Below, in pieces: positions 36,067 to 46,556 of a stretch of 64,000 nt of DNA. Origin of the DNA: Zeaxanthinibacter sp. PT1 (GTDB lineage: Bacteria > Bacteroidota > Bacteroidia > Flavobacteriales > Flavobacteriaceae); the NCBI RefSeq assembly GCF_028464225.1, contig NZ_JAQPCN010000002.1, positions 248,001 through 312,000 of the forward strand. Reading direction: 5' to 3'. The position numbers were made by a program, and so were the translations under genes. Below the pieces are notes generated by a model. That model did no database searches, was not told where the DNA came from, and saw nothing but the letters and a program-made list of their open reading frames with translations. Numbering within the stretch: the stretch's first letter is position 1; each line of letters starts with the position of its first letter.

Positions 36067-37536
36067 CTATAATTTACTGATATAACTGCCATATAGGTCT
36101 TTAAACTGGTAACCATCTGTAAATCGATGTTTACTGAGTTTATTATTTGCAGCCAATCCCCATAAAATAAATTCCTTTAAAAAGTACCGGTCTTCTTTAG
36201 CAGTATCCGGTTGGAATTTATCAATCAGGGCATCCAGCGGGGGTATACTGTCCAATGCTTTCTTATAATCTTCATCTTGTCCCTCATCAGAAAGGTCAAA
36301 ACCTTCTCCTTCAAAAAACCACAGGATCACATCGTCATAAGGTGTTTCTGCATCCTTGTGTTCCAATTTATTGATCTTGGGAAAATAGGATTCAAAAAGC
36401 GATTTTATTGCGTCTTCGAGTAATATGACCGCAACGGTATCTGCGCCCTCCTGTTCCCCTTCGTAAACCAGCTCTATCTTGCCTGTAATAGAGGGGATCA
36501 CCCCCATGAAATCACTGAGTCGAACCGCTGTCTTATCCGAACCGGATTGTAAACTACGGTGTTCGGCTGTGCTTAACAGGTTTTCGTAAGCCGTAATACT
36601 GGTTCTTGCACTGACCCCACTTTTGGTATCGACATAATCGCTTTCCCTCGCTTCAAAACTGATCTGTTCCAGCAGATCTTTTGCAAGGTCAGGAATATAA
36701 ATGGCATCTGTCTGCCTTGAATCTACCTGGATTTCCTGTTCGGTGATCTTTCGGGCAGTTTCGATGTCATCCGGGTAATGCGTAAGGATCTGGGAGCCGA
36801 TACGGTCTTTTAAAGGTGTAACAATACTTCCCCTGTTGGTATAGTCTTCAGGATTTGCGGTAAAAACGAATTGGAGGTCTAATGGAAGCCTTAACTTAAA
36901 TCCGCGAATCTGTATATCCCCTTCCTGGAGAATATTGAATAAGGAGACCTGAATCCTAGCCTGTAAATCAGGCAGTTCATTAATGACAAATATGCAGCGG
37001 TTTGCCCTGGGAATCATCCCAAAGTGAATCACGCGATCATCCGCATATGACAATCTGAGATTGGCGGCTTTAATTGGGTCTACATCTCCAATCAGGTCTG
37101 CGACCGTTACATCCGGGGTTGCGAGTTTTTCAAAGAAGCGATCAGATCTGTGTAACCAGCGTAGCGGAGTATCGTCACCTTTTTCTGCAATCAATTCCCT
37201 GGCATATCTTGAAATAGGGTTAAATGGGTCGTCGTTAATTTCTGATCCTTCGACAAACGGGATATACTCATCAAGCAGGTTTACCATCATCCGAGCCAGT
37301 CGTGTCTTTGCTTGCCCTCTTAGTCCCAGCAGGTTTATATTGTGCCTGGATAAAATTGCCCTTTCCAGTTCCGGGATAACCGTATCCTCGTAACCCCATA
37401 TACCACTGAAGGTAGTTTCACCTTTCCTCAGCTTTTCCCGTAAATTATCTCGAAGTTCGTCCTTGATAGACTTCGGGGTATACCCCGAAGCCTTAAGTGC
37501 ACCCAGGGTATTTATAGTAGTATGATCTATATTCAT
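36067..37536 (-). CDS. AAA+ ATPase, magnesium-chelatase I / MoxR-like
   Basis: A 489-aa AAA+ ATPase of the ChlI/MoxR type. Walker A is LLGLRGQAKTR (GxxGxxKT), Walker B CIFVINELPDL, and sensor blocks follow (QFVFTANPEDYTNRG). Such ATPases act with a VWA-domain partner to remodel or load metals into targets, and the next gene upstream encodes one. The start is ATG 37536, 28 bases after the VWA gene; the frame reaches an ATG at 37596 but that would overlap the VWA gene. Not a true Mg-chelatase subunit by context, because no chlorophyll genes are present. Confidence 0.8.
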   Translation of the reverse strand: MNIDHTTINTLGALKASGYTPKSIKDELRDNLREKLRKGETTFSGIWGYEDTVIPELERAILSRHNINLLGLRGQAKTRLARMMVNLLDEYIPFVEGSEINDDPFNPISRYARELIAEKGDDTPLRWLHRSDRFFEKLATPDVTVADLIGDVDPIKAANLRLSYADDRVIHFGMIPRANRCIFVINELPDLQARIQVSLFNILQEGDIQIRGFKLRLPLDLQFVFTANPEDYTNRGSIVTPLKDRIGSQILTHYPDDIETARKITEQEIQVDSRQTDAIYIPDLAKDLLEQISFEARESDYVDTKSGVSARTSITAYENLLSTAEHRSLQSGSDKTAVRLSDFMGVIPSITGKIELVYEGEQEGADTVAVILLEDAIKSLFESYFPKINKLEHKDAETPYDDVILWFFEGEGFDLSDEGQDEDYKKALDSIPPLDALIDKFQPDTAKEDRYFLKEFILWGLAANNKLSKHRFTDGYQFKDLYGSYISKL

Positions 37537-37564
37537 ATTCAATTTTTTCTTTTGTTGTATCTCG

Positions 37565-38713
37565 TTATTTGATCCTCTTCTTCCGATTCTGTTCATAATC
37601 CTCGAAAATCATTCCGCCCAGGTCTTTTAAACCTGTGAAAAAAGCTTTCCCGCGATTGGCTTCCGTAAAATGCCTTATGAATTGTTGCAGATAAGGATCT
37701 TGCGCAATCATGAAAGTGGTAATAGGGATATGCAGCTTTCGAGCCTGCCGGGCCATGTTGTAGCATTTCTCCACGATGAAATCATCCAACCCAACACTAT
37801 TCTTGTAATAATGGCCATCCGGAAGCCGCAGGCAGCTCGGCTTCCCGTCCGTGATCATAAAAATCTGCTTATTGGTATTCCGTTTGCGCCTCAGCATATC
37901 CATCGCTAGCTGAAGTCCTGCTACTGTATTCGTGTGATATGGCCCTACCTTGAGGTAAGGCAACTCCTTAATGGATATAGGCCATGCATCATTACCAAAG
38001 ACCAGGATATCCAAGGTGTCTTTTGGATATCTGGTAGTGATGAATTCTGCCAGTGCCATTGCCACTTTTTTGGCCGGGGTGATCCGGTCTTCCCCGTATA
38101 GTATCATGCTGTGACTGATGTCTATCATCAGTACGGTGCTCATTTGTGCTTTATGGTGGGTATCCTCTACAACCAGGTCATTCTCGTTCATGGCAAATTC
38201 ATCCATGCCGTGGTTTATCTGGGCGTTTCTCAGGCTTTCAGTCATCGAGATCCTTTCCAAGGGATCCCCGTAGTGATATTCTTTAAAATCACCGGTGTGT
38301 TCATCCCCACGACCGGAGGCACCGGTCTTGTGATTACCGGTTCCGCTTCTCTTAATCTTACCAAAGATCTGGTCCAGTGCCCTTTTACGGATCAGTCTTT
38401 CCATTTTTGCGGTAATAGACATGCTGCCACGACCACCCTGGCCATCTTCCCCTTCATCTGCATCGCCATCCCCCGGTTCAAATTCTTCCTGAATAAACCC
38501 TTTAGCCTTCAGGTCCTCAATAAAATCGTCTATGGTGTAATCCTCGGTGGTGAGTTCGTATTCCTTATCCAGTTCCCGAAGCCAGTCCAGGGCTTCTTCC
38601 ACATCCCCCGAGGTGTGGGTGATAAGTTCCTGGAAAATCTCGAAGAGTTTATCAAAGGGAGATAGTTCCGGGGCTTCATAGGAGGAGAACCGGAACCCTT
38701 TTTTTATATTCAT
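37565..38713 (-). CDS. VWA-domain protein, partner of the AAA+ ATPase
   Basis: A 382-aa cytoplasmic protein with a C-terminal VWA domain (about residues 185-370). The MIDAS is MIDISHSM (DxSxS), followed by FITTRYPKDTLDILVFG and FMITDGKPS. The N-terminus KKGFRFSSYEAPELSPFDKLF is typical of the BchD/CoxE-like partners of MoxR ATPases. A glycine- and acid-rich linker (GDGDADEGEDGQGG) separates the halves. ATG 38713 is preferred; ATG 38737 is also possible. It forms a two-gene operon with the ATPase gene. The target protein is unknown. Confidence 0.75.
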   Translation of the reverse strand: MNIKKGFRFSSYEAPELSPFDKLFEIFQELITHTSGDVEEALDWLRELDKEYELTTEDYTIDDFIEDLKAKGFIQEEFEPGDGDADEGEDGQGGRGSMSITAKMERLIRKRALDQIFGKIKRSGTGNHKTGASGRGDEHTGDFKEYHYGDPLERISMTESLRNAQINHGMDEFAMNENDLVVEDTHHKAQMSTVLMIDISHSMILYGEDRITPAKKVAMALAEFITTRYPKDTLDILVFGNDAWPISIKELPYLKVGPYHTNTVAGLQLAMDMLRRKRNTNKQIFMITDGKPSCLRLPDGHYYKNSVGLDDFIVEKCYNMARQARKLHIPITTFMIAQDPYLQQFIRHFTEANRGKAFFTGLKDLGGMIFEDYEQNRKKRIK

Positions 38714-38789
38714 AGCCATTTCATAAAAATAAGACATTTCATAAAATGGCCGGAGGTTTTAAAGAAACCTTAACGCTTCGTAAATGCGC

Positions 38790-39386
38790 TCAATGCCGTG
38801 ATTTCAGGACTTTCACAACATCTTCCAAACGATAACCCTTTGCTTGTAAAAGGATCATGTAATGAAATAAGAGATCGGCACTCTCATTGAGGAAGAGTGA
38901 ATCATTTTCATCTTTAGCTTCAATGATCGTCTCAACGGCCTCCTCTCCTACCTTTTGGGCTATTTTATTTATTCCGTCCCTGAATAAGGAGGCCACATAA
39001 CTCTTTTGATTGTCCTTATCAGCTTTCCGGTCAGCAATCACGGATTCCAATTGGGATAAGAAGTGGTCATCATCAATGTTCTCTTCATTCCAGCATGTAT
39101 CGCTGCCGGTATGGCAAGTAGGCCCTTGTGGCTGTACTTTGATCAGAAGGGTGTCCTGGTCACAATCCATCTTCAGGGATACCAGGTTTAAAAAATTACC
39201 GCTTTCCTCTCCTTTGGTCCAGAGTCGTTGTTTGCTCCTACTGTAAAAAGTGACTTTCCTGGACTCGAGCGTCTTGGAAACAGCTTCCTGGTTCATGTAG
39301 CCTAGCATCAGGACATTACGGGTATCCGAATCCTGGATTATGGCGGGTACTAACCCATCTTCGCTCTTAGTAAAATCTATACTCAT
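38790..39386 (-). CDS. hisIE: Bifunctional phosphoribosyl-AMP cyclohydrolase / phosphoribosyl-ATP pyrophosphatase
   Basis: Steps 2 and 3 of histidine synthesis in one 198-aa chain. The HisI half (1-105) shows DSDTRNVLMLGYMN, FYSRSKQRLWTKGEESGN and the metal-binding DCDQDTLL and PTCHTGSDTCW. The HisE half (about 110-198) shows FRDGINKIAQKVGEEAVETIIEAK. It is the last gene of the his operon. Confidence 0.95.
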   Translation of the reverse strand: MSIDFTKSEDGLVPAIIQDSDTRNVLMLGYMNQEAVSKTLESRKVTFYSRSKQRLWTKGEESGNFLNLVSLKMDCDQDTLLIKVQPQGPTCHTGSDTCWNEENIDDDHFLSQLESVIADRKADKDNQKSYVASLFRDGINKIAQKVGEEAVETIIEAKDENDSLFLNESADLLFHYMILLQAKGYRLEDVVKVLKSRH

Positions 39387-39429
39387 CTTTTAAATCTCTA
39401 TCGGTTTAAGGTCCTCTGTCTGATTATTG

Positions 39430-40185
39430 TTACGTCCTTACAGGAATTCCTTTTGTTTTTAGGGACGATTTAAGTTCGGGGATACCAATTTCCTTAAAAT
39501 GAAAAACACTTGCGGCCAAGGCTGCATCCGCTAAACCTTTTGTAAAAGTGTCTGCAAAATGATCCATATTCCCTGCACCGCCTGAAGCGATGATTGGAAT
39601 ATTGAGGGAAGTTGACAACTTTGCCAAAGCCTCGTTTGCGAAACCCTCCTTGGTCCCGTCATGATCCATAGAGGTAAATAAAATCTCCCCGGCTCCGCGC
39701 TCTTCTACTTCTGCGGCCCATTCAAACAGGTCAATTTCCGTAGGAACCTTACCTCCTACCAGGTGTACTTTCCATTTCCCATCAATTTGTTTTGCATCGA
39801 TGGCAACCACTACACATTGGGAACCAAATTTATCTGCAAGCTTATTGATCAGGTCCGGGTTTTTAACGGCAGAGGAATTGATCGAAATTTTATCAGCTCC
39901 ATTCTGCAGTAGTATATCCACATCTTCTACTGAGGCGATCCCTCCTCCTACCGTAAAGGGAATATTTACCTTCTCTGCTACTTTCAAAACCAATTCTGCC
40001 AGTGTTTTCCTGCGTTCTTCCGTTGCTGAAATATCCAGGAAAACCAGTTCATCTGCTCCTTCCCTTGCATAAGCTGCAGCGAGTTCCACGGGGTCTCCGG
40101 CATCTTTCAGATCGATGAAATTGACCCCCTTAACCGTTCGCCCGTTCTTAATATCCAGGCAGGGAATGATTCTTTTGGTCAGCAT
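39430..40185 (-). CDS. hisF: Imidazole glycerol phosphate synthase, cyclase subunit
   Basis: The barrel subunit that makes IGP and AICAR from PRFAR with ammonia from HisH. It has 251 aa; catalytic residues lie in [15 protein letters not shown] (Asp) and [13 protein letters not shown] (second Asp). HisA-like half-barrel repeats are clear ([24 protein letters not shown]). The start is 1 base after the stop of the DinB-like gene. Confidence 0.95.
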   Translation of the reverse strand: MLTKRIIPCLDIKNGRTVKGVNFIDLKDAGDPVELAAAYAREGADELVFLDISATEERRKTLAELVLKVAEKVNIPFTVGGGIASVEDVDILLQNGADKISINSSAVKNPDLINKLADKFGSQCVVVAIDAKQIDGKWKVHLVGGKVPTEIDLFEWAAEVEERGAGEILFTSMDHDGTKEGFANEALAKLSTSLNIPIIASGGAGNMDHFADTFTKGLADAALAASVFHFKEIGIPELKSSLKTKGIPVRT

Positions 40186-40186
40186 A

Positions 40187-40693
40187 CTAATCGTTTTTTT
40201 TATTCAGGTCAGACCCTTGGTAAAATCCAAGGTCCTGATCTTTTAAGTACTTGGTCCAGAAAGCTATCTGGCCGCCGTGATAAGACAAGTGTTCGGTCAC
40301 GTGGATCACGATCCCCATCCCTGATAATTTAAAACCCTGTACCTTTCTTACCCTCAATAATTCTTCTTCCGGACAGTTCCTGATTATTTCTTTGGCCTTA
40401 GCTATAGTAGCTGAAAGCAGCTGAAGGAGTTCTTCTTTAGAAAAACCAGGGTTTGCATTGAATTCCTCATCTCTTTGGCGCGTATCGGGCAAACTGCCCA
40501 GGGATGAAATGATGTACTGGCTGATATTGCCTTTAAGATGTAGCAGCAGGTTCCCCATACTGTTGAGAGACGCATTGGGTTTTTGCCAGACATCCTCCTC
40601 ATCCAGGAAAGAAAAACTTTTACGAATTTTTTCTTCTCCCTGGTCCAGGTAAAAACAGTTACTTTCTTTAAATTCCTCAGTGATCGATCTCAT
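40187..40693 (-). CDS. DinB-like (DUF1572-type) protein inside the his operon
   Basis: A 168-aa four-helix protein of the DinB/YfiT-like fold, whose members often bind a metal through three His. Candidate ligands here are in [30 protein letters not shown] (HxxxHLSYH). These proteins are commonly thiol-dependent transferases or of unknown role. It overlaps hisA by 4 bases and is followed 1 base later by hisF, so it is translated with the his enzymes though no histidine step is assigned to it. Confidence 0.7.
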   Translation of the reverse strand: MRSITEEFKESNCFYLDQGEEKIRKSFSFLDEEDVWQKPNASLNSMGNLLLHLKGNISQYIISSLGSLPDTRQRDEEFNANPGFSKEELLQLLSATIAKAKEIIRNCPEEELLRVRKVQGFKLSGMGIVIHVTEHLSYHGGQIAFWTKYLKDQDLGFYQGSDLNKKND

Positions 40694-41466
40694 TGTGATA
40701 TGATAAATTGTTCTAACTGTTTAAGACTTATCCGGTTCTCGTAAATCGCCTTGCCAATGATGGCCCCTTCACAACCTATGTCTTGCAATCTTGGTAATTC
40801 GTCAAATGCTGATATGCCGCCACTGGCGATCAGTTTGATCTGGGGAATCAGGAAATCCTCTACCCCGCTTGCCCCAATTTTGGTCTCTATTTTAGAAGTG
40901 TGGGCCAAGATTTTCCTGTAGAGTTCAAAGGCCGGTCCTTGCAACATACCGTCTTTAGAGATATCGGTGCAAATCACATATTGAATACCCTTTTCCTGGT
41001 ACTGTTTAATAAACGGCAACAACGCTACTCCTGAATCTTCTAACCACCCCCCCAGGGCTACCTGCTCATCGCGCGCATCTGCCCCGAGAATGATACGTTC
41101 CGGGCCATGTGTAGAAATCCAATTGGTAAAAGTTTCCGGGTCTTTCACGGCAATACTCCCCCCTGTAATCTGAGAGGCACCGCTATCCAGGGCGATTCGT
41201 AAATCCTCATCGGTTTTGATCCCCCCACCAAAGTCTACTTTTAACGAAGTGCCGGAAGTGATCTTCTCCAGGACTTTGTAATTGACAATATGACTTGCCT
41301 TGGCTCCGTCCAGATCTACCAAGTGCAAGTGTTTTATCCCGTGGGCTTCAAAACGTTTTGCCACCTCGAGCGGGTTGCTGTCGTAGACTTTTTGAGTGTT
41401 ATAGTCGCCCTGCGATAGGCGGACACATTGCCCGTTTATGATATCTATGGCCGGAATTATCCTCAT
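40690..41466 (-). CDS. hisA: ProFAR isomerase
   Basis: The phosphoribosylformimino-5-aminoimidazole carboxamide ribotide isomerase, a TIM barrel of 258 aa. [15 protein letters not shown] carries the catalytic Asp; [24 protein letters not shown] (second catalytic Asp) and [12 protein letters not shown] complete the pattern. Its start overlaps the stop of hisH (ATGA). Confidence 0.95.
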   Translation of the reverse strand: MRIIPAIDIINGQCVRLSQGDYNTQKVYDSNPLEVAKRFEAHGIKHLHLVDLDGAKASHIVNYKVLEKITSGTSLKVDFGGGIKTDEDLRIALDSGASQITGGSIAVKDPETFTNWISTHGPERIILGADARDEQVALGGWLEDSGVALLPFIKQYQEKGIQYVICTDISKDGMLQGPAFELYRKILAHTSKIETKIGASGVEDFLIPQIKLIASGGISAFDELPRLQDIGCEGAIIGKAIYENRISLKQLEQFIISQ

Positions 41467-42044
41467 AATGCTAAAAAGTTTTTTAAAATAATTTCCCCTT
41501 CTACACTACTTTTTTCCGGGTGAAACTGTACTCCATAAAAATTATCCCGTTGCAGGGCCGCGCTGTAGGCCAGACCGTATTCTGATGTGGCTATAGTCTG
41601 ATCACACAGGGGTGCGTAATAACTATGAACCATGTAGATATAGGCTCCTTCATCGATCTCCTTAAACAGAGGAGATCGCAATTGCTCAATCTTGTTCCAG
41701 CCGATCTGAGGCACTTTCTGTCCTTCGTTAAAGCGCTTTACAGGGACATCAAAGATAGAAAGCCCTTGGGTATTCCCTTCTTCGGAATAAGTGCACATCA
41801 GCTGCATTCCCAGGCATATTCCTAAGACCGGTTGAGTCAATTCGGGTATCAATTTATGGAGTTTACTAGCTTTTAACTTCTCCATGGCGCTGGCTGCTGC
41901 ACCTACTCCCGGGAAGATCACTTTATCGGCCGCTGCTATTTCTACGGCATTATCGCTGAGTACCGCCTGATACCCCAGGCGTTCAAATGCAAATTTGATA
42001 CTCTGAATATTCCCGGCACCGTAATCAATAATAACTAACTTCAT
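41463..42044 (-). CDS. hisH: Imidazole glycerol phosphate synthase, glutaminase subunit
   Basis: The glutamine amidotransferase partner of HisF (193 aa). [12 protein letters not shown] is the N-terminal signature; the nucleophile Cys lies in [10 protein letters not shown]; the His-Glu pair in [10 protein letters not shown]. It is 42 bases downstream of hisB. Confidence 0.95.
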   Translation of the reverse strand: MKLVIIDYGAGNIQSIKFAFERLGYQAVLSDNAVEIAAADKVIFPGVGAAASAMEKLKASKLHKLIPELTQPVLGICLGMQLMCTYSEEGNTQGLSIFDVPVKRFNEGQKVPQIGWNKIEQLRSPLFKEIDEGAYIYMVHSYYAPLCDQTIATSEYGLAYSAALQRDNFYGVQFHPEKSSVEGEIILKNFLAL

Positions 42045-42086
42045 ATATCGCCACCTTGCGGCTGCTTTTAAATTACCTGCTATTGT

Positions 42087-43235
42087 TTATAAAACTCCTT
42101 TAGTACTGGGAAGTACCATTTTTTCCGCATCCCGCTTGACTGCCATTTTAATCGCTTTAGCAAAAGCTTTGAAAATAGCTTCTATCTTGTGGTGTTCATT
42201 GGTCCCTTCTGCCTTAATATTCAGGTTAGCTTTGGCACCATCTGAAAAAGATTTAAAGAAGTGCAGGAACATTTCTGTAGGCATATCCCCTACTTTCTCT
42301 CGCTTAAATTCGGCCTCCCATACCAACCAGTTCCTTCCGCCAAAGTCAATAGATACCTGGGCCAGGCAGTCGTCCATCGGAAGACAGAAGCCGTAGCGCT
42401 CCATCCCCAGTTTATTGCCCAGTGCCTGGTGGAAAACCTCTCCCAGGGCTATGGCGGTATCTTCTATAGTATGGTGTTCATCAACTTCCAGGTCTCCGTC
42501 TACAGTTATGGATAGATCCATTTGCCCATGCCGCGCAAGCTGATCCAGCATATGGTCAAAAAACGCCAAGCCTGTACTGATCTTACCCTGTCCCTTTCCA
42601 TCCAGGTTTAAATCGATTTTAATATCGGTTTCATTGGTCTTCCGGTGGATGGTGGCGGTACGGTCTTTCAATTTCAGGAACTCGTAAATGCGCTTCCAGG
42701 AATTGGTTTCCAAAGCGATGTACTCTTGCAAGGCAATTTCGTCCACCGAGATTTCATCAGTCCCAAGAAATGTTTTGTCATTGATGTATATTCCCTTTGC
42801 CCCCAGGTTTTTTGCCAGCTCTATATCCGTCAGTCGGTCCCCGATCACGAACGAATTCTGCAGGTCGTAAGGCCCCTCCAGGTAGGCCGTGAGCAGGCCG
42901 GTTGCCGGTTTACGTGTAGGTGCATTATCCTTGGGAAAGGTGCGATCTATGCAGAACTCGGTAAAGGTAACCCCTTCGTTGGCAAAAGCTTCCACGATAA
43001 AATTCTGTACGGGCCAGAAAGTGTCTTCCGGGAAGGCCTCGGTCCCTAAACCATCTTGGTTGGTAACCATCACCAGCTCGAAATCCAGTTCTGCTGCAAT
43101 TTTTCCGAGATAACGAAACACCTCGGGGTAGAACTGCAGTTTATCAAAACTGTCTATCTGCTCATCCGCAGGTTCCTTGATCATGGTACCGTCACGATCT
43201 ATAAAAAGCACTTTTTTCTGTGGTTGATTCTCCAT
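42087..43235 (-). CDS. hisB: Bifunctional histidinol-phosphatase / imidazoleglycerol-phosphate dehydratase
   Basis: One 382-aa chain covers steps 6 and 8 of the pathway. The HAD phosphatase half (about 1-165) has [18 protein letters not shown] and [15 protein letters not shown]. The dehydratase half (about 195-382) has the metal-binding [13 protein letters not shown] and the C-terminal [16 protein letters not shown]. The fused form is known from Bacteroidota and enteric bacteria. Its ATG shares one base with the hisC stop codon. Confidence 0.95.
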   Translation of the reverse strand: MENQPQKKVLFIDRDGTMIKEPADEQIDSFDKLQFYPEVFRYLGKIAAELDFELVMVTNQDGLGTEAFPEDTFWPVQNFIVEAFANEGVTFTEFCIDRTFPKDNAPTRKPATGLLTAYLEGPYDLQNSFVIGDRLTDIELAKNLGAKGIYINDKTFLGTDEISVDEIALQEYIALETNSWKRIYEFLKLKDRTATIHRKTNETDIKIDLNLDGKGQGKISTGLAFFDHMLDQLARHGQMDLSITVDGDLEVDEHHTIEDTAIALGEVFHQALGNKLGMERYGFCLPMDDCLAQVSIDFGGRNWLVWEAEFKREKVGDMPTEMFLHFFKSFSDGAKANLNIKAEGTNEHHKIEAIFKAFAKAIKMAVKRDAEKMVLPSTKGVL

Positions 43236-44287
43236 TACTTCAATGATTTTAATGCGGTTAACAGTTCTGTATTTTCTTCTGCCGTTCCTATGGTAATCCT
43301 AAGGGTATTACTGCACAAAGGCTGGGTAGACCTATTCCTGAGAACAAACCCCTTCTGCAACATCTGTGCATAGCGCAGGTCGGCATCATCAACCCTTATT
43401 AAAATAAAATTAGCATCGGACTCATAGATATTACGGACAAATGGAACATTGGCAAGAAGGGGGATTAGTCGTTCTCTTTCGCCAACGATAATCTGAACCT
43501 CTTGATCAACAGACGCCGTATCAGCCAGTGCCTCTAATACCCGTCTCTGGGTCAGGGCATTGATGTTATAAGGAGGTTTGATTTTATTCAGGATTGATAT
43601 GATTTCCGAAGAAGCATAACATATGCCAAGCCGTAGACCGGCAAGGCCATATGCTTTAGAAAATGTTTGGGTTATGACCAGGTTAGGATAGTTATCCAGA
43701 TCGCTGAGCCAACTTTCTTCTCGCGAAAAATCGATATACGCTTCATCGATAATTACCAGCCCATTAAAAGTACTGAGCAGCTGCTTTATGATATCACCGG
43801 AGAATCGATTTCCTGTCGGGTTGTTTGGGGAACAAAAGAATAATAATTTACTGTGCTCATCGGCAGCTTCCAGGATTCGTTTTACGTCCGGTTCCAGCTT
43901 GTCACTGCGCAGTAAAACCTCCCTGTTTTCAACCGCGTTGATGTTAGCCAGGACCTGGTACATCCCGTAGGTAGGCGGAAGGGTAATCACATTATCGATT
44001 CCCGGTTCACAGAAAGCCCTGAACAGTAAATCCAGTACTTCATCACTACCATTTCCCAGCAGCAACTGATTTTCTGAAACCCCTTTCAGGGATGCCAGCT
44101 TTTTCTTTACATCCCACTGTTGCGGATCCGGGTACCTGTTCAGCCCGTTGTTAAATGGGTTCTCATTGGCATCAAGAAATACCATTTCTGATCCATCCGA
44201 ATGATATTCATCCCTGGCGGAGGCATAGGGTTTCATCTTCAGGACATTTTCCCTTACCAGCTTTTCAATATTAAACACTTGAGACAT
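43235..44287 (-). CDS. hisC: Histidinol-phosphate aminotransferase
   Basis: A PLP aminotransferase of fold type I (350 aa) for step 7. Visible are [46 protein letters not shown] and [14 protein letters not shown] with the PLP lysine. The start is 2 bases after hisD. Confidence 0.95.
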   Translation of the reverse strand: MSQVFNIEKLVRENVLKMKPYASARDEYHSDGSEMVFLDANENPFNNGLNRYPDPQQWDVKKKLASLKGVSENQLLLGNGSDEVLDLLFRAFCEPGIDNVITLPPTYGMYQVLANINAVENREVLLRSDKLEPDVKRILEAADEHSKLLFFCSPNNPTGNRFSGDIIKQLLSTFNGLVIIDEAYIDFSREESWLSDLDNYPNLVITQTFSKAYGLAGLRLGICYASSEIISILNKIKPPYNINALTQRRVLEALADTASVDQEVQIIVGERERLIPLLANVPFVRNIYESDANFILIRVDDADLRYAQMLQKGFVLRNRSTQPLCSNTLRITIGTAEENTELLTALKSLK

Positions 44288-44289
44288 CT

Positions 44290-45603
44290 TTAATTTGTTA
44301 AAGTGGATTCAGATAGATTCTTTTGAATCTCTTTCAGCCGAAGAGTGACCGCATTTTTATGTGCTTGTAACCCTTCTGCAGCAGCCATAATTTCTATTGC
44401 ACTCCCAATGCTCTGTATTCCCTGAGCCGTAATCTTCTGGAACGTAATGCTCTTTGAGAAACTATCGAGATTTACCCCGCTGTATTGTTTTGCATAGCCA
44501 TTGGTCGGCAGGGTATGATTGGTCCCCGATGCGTAATCTCCTGCGCTTTCCGGGGTATAATTCCCCAGGAAAACCGATCCGGCATTGGCGATATGACTTA
44601 CGATGAAATCCTCATCTTCCATACAGACAATTAAGTGTTCGGGGCCATAGGCATTGATCAGTTCCGCTACCCTTTCCACGGAGGAGACATAAATAAATTT
44701 GCTATTTTCCATTGCCTTTTCAGCAATAGACTTACGGGGCAGAACAGACAACTGCTCCTTAATCTGGTCTCCCACTTTTTGCAGCAGATCCTCAGATGTT
44801 GACAGGAGTACCACCTGGCTGTCCGGTCCGTGCTCTGCCTGGCTGAGCAGGTCCGAGGCCACAAAGGCGGGATCTGCACTGTCGTCCGCGGCCACCATCA
44901 ATTCACTGGGGCCGGCAGGCATATCAATGGCGATTCCATAACGTGTTGCCCATTGCTTCGCGACAGTCACGTACTGATTTCCCGGGCCGAATATCTTGTA
45001 TACCGCCGGGATGCTCTCGGTACCAAAGGTCATTGCTGCTATGGCCTGTATGCCACCTACTTTATATATCTGGTCTATTCCGCAGCTTTGTGCGGCGTAG
45101 CAGATAGCGGGATCTACCTCTCCATCCCCGGCCGGGGGAGTACAGATAATGACCTCCTTACAGCCTGCAATCAGGGCCGGTATGGCCAGCATGAGAACTG
45201 TAGAAAAAAGTGGCGCACTGCCCCCAGGTATATAAAGTCCGACTTTTTCAATCGGTCGTTTTTCCTGCCAGCATTGTACCCCGGGACTGGTTTCTACTGC
45301 AACTCGCTGAGTAAGCTGTGCAGTATGAAATTTGTGAATATTGGATTTAGCCAGTTCTATAGCCTGCTTTAAATCTTCAGGAACTTCTGCAGCCTTTGAA
45401 GCTATAACTTCCCGTGATACTTTAATCTCCTCCAGACGCAGCCCGTCAAATTGATCCGTATAGCTTAAAACAGCCTGGTCTCCCTGCCGCTCCACTTCTA
45501 AGAAGACCTCCCTGACAACACCTTCCACCGCTTCAAATTTCTGCGTTGGCCTGGACAGTAATTCATTCCAGCTTTCCTTTTTGGGTTCCCTGATCACTTT
45601 CAT
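44290..45603 (-). CDS. hisD: Histidinol dehydrogenase
   Basis: A zinc enzyme that oxidises histidinol to histidine in two NAD-dependent steps. The 437-aa protein shows GLYIPGGSAPLFSTVLM, KIFGPGNQYVTVAKQ, DMPAGPSELMV, LLSQAEHGPDSQ (zinc ligands) and LPTNGYAKQYSGV. The start is ATG 45603, overlapping the hisG stop (ATGA); the frame also has an ATG at 45627 that would lie inside hisG. Confidence 0.95.
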   Translation of the reverse strand: MKVIREPKKESWNELLSRPTQKFEAVEGVVREVFLEVERQGDQAVLSYTDQFDGLRLEEIKVSREVIASKAAEVPEDLKQAIELAKSNIHKFHTAQLTQRVAVETSPGVQCWQEKRPIEKVGLYIPGGSAPLFSTVLMLAIPALIAGCKEVIICTPPAGDGEVDPAICYAAQSCGIDQIYKVGGIQAIAAMTFGTESIPAVYKIFGPGNQYVTVAKQWATRYGIAIDMPAGPSELMVAADDSADPAFVASDLLSQAEHGPDSQVVLLSTSEDLLQKVGDQIKEQLSVLPRKSIAEKAMENSKFIYVSSVERVAELINAYGPEHLIVCMEDEDFIVSHIANAGSVFLGNYTPESAGDYASGTNHTLPTNGYAKQYSGVNLDSFSKSITFQKITAQGIQSIGSAIEIMAAAEGLQAHKNAVTLRLKEIQKNLSESTLTN

Positions 45604-46457
45604 AACACCATTTTTTCGATCGGGCATACCAGGATACCTTCTGCCCCAGCCCTTTTTAATTCATCAATAACTTCCCAAAAGGTGTCTTTGTTGATCACTG
45701 TATGCACAGAACTCCAACCCTCTTCTGCCAATGGAAGCACCGTAGGGCTTCGCATGCCAGGTAATAATTCCAGTATCCTGTCCAGCTTATCGTTAGGCGC
45801 ATTCATCAGCACGTACTTAGACTGCTGTGCCTTGAGGACCGACCTGATCCTGAATCGCAATTGATCAAGAATTTCCCTGATTTCAGGCTTAATACCGGGA
45901 GAAACAGCAAGTACCGCTTCGCTCTTTAATAATACTTCTACCTCTTTCAGATTGTTTTTAAACAAGGTACTACCGCTGGATACGATATCTACGATGGCAT
46001 CTGCCAACCCGATATTCGGTGCAATTTCTACAGACCCGGTAATAATATGCAGGTCTGCCTTTATCCCATTTTGCTCCAAGAATGAATTTACGGTATTGGG
46101 ATAAGAAGTCGCGATACGTTTCCCGGACAAATCTGCCATACTCTTGTAAGATTGCCCTTTTGGCACAGCCATGGACACCCTGCATTTGGAGAATCCAAGT
46201 TTTTCTGCGACCTCGATATCATTCCCTTTTTCTACCAGTACATTTTCCCCAATAATGGCAATATCAACTACACCATCGCGGAGATACTGGGGAATATCAC
46301 CGTTCCTAAGGTAAAAAACTTCAAGGGGAAAATTAGGGGAAGAGGCCTTCAACTGGTCCTTACCATTATCAATAGAAATTCCGCTGTCCTTTAGAATGGA
46401 GAGCGAGTCTTCATTGAGCCTTCCGCTCTTCTGTATAGCAATTCTTATTTTATCCAT
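45600..46457 (-). CDS. hisG: ATP phosphoribosyltransferase (long form)
   Basis: The first, regulated step of histidine synthesis. At 285 aa it is the long form, with a C-terminal allosteric domain and no need for HisZ. Signs are IRIAIQKSGRLNEDSL, VDIAIIGENVL, PNTVNSFLEQNG and GSVEIAPNIGLADAIVDIVSSG (PRPP-binding). It is the first structural gene of the operon and lies behind the leader attenuator. Confidence 0.95.
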   Translation of the reverse strand: MDKIRIAIQKSGRLNEDSLSILKDSGISIDNGKDQLKASSPNFPLEVFYLRNGDIPQYLRDGVVDIAIIGENVLVEKGNDIEVAEKLGFSKCRVSMAVPKGQSYKSMADLSGKRIATSYPNTVNSFLEQNGIKADLHIITGSVEIAPNIGLADAIVDIVSSGSTLFKNNLKEVEVLLKSEAVLAVSPGIKPEIREILDQLRFRIRSVLKAQQSKYVLMNAPNDKLDRILELLPGMRSPTVLPLAEEGWSSVHTVINKDTFWEVIDELKRAGAEGILVCPIEKMVL

Positions 46458-46495
46458 GTTTTCTATATCCTGTTATTTTTTTTCCCAGTATCAAT

Positions 46496-46526
46496 AAAAA
46501 AACCCGCTTGATTGCTCAAACGGGTT
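46496..46526 (-). terminator. his operon attenuator (terminator hairpin)
   Basis: On the minus strand an 11-bp stem AACCCGTTTGA / TCAAGCGGGTT (one G-U) with a GCAA loop is followed by seven T, 40 bases before the hisG start. Its 5' arm can pair instead with CTCAAGCG at 46563-46570 inside the leader frame, giving an antiterminator. Confidence 0.85.
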
Positions 46527-46556
46527 AGAATTATTTTGATGTACAACAATACACTT

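Noticed and set aside
36067-38713. AAA+/VWA pair as cobalt or magnesium chelatase.
   Set aside because: No H subunit, cobalamin or chlorophyll genes are near; this pair type is common in bacteria without those pathways.
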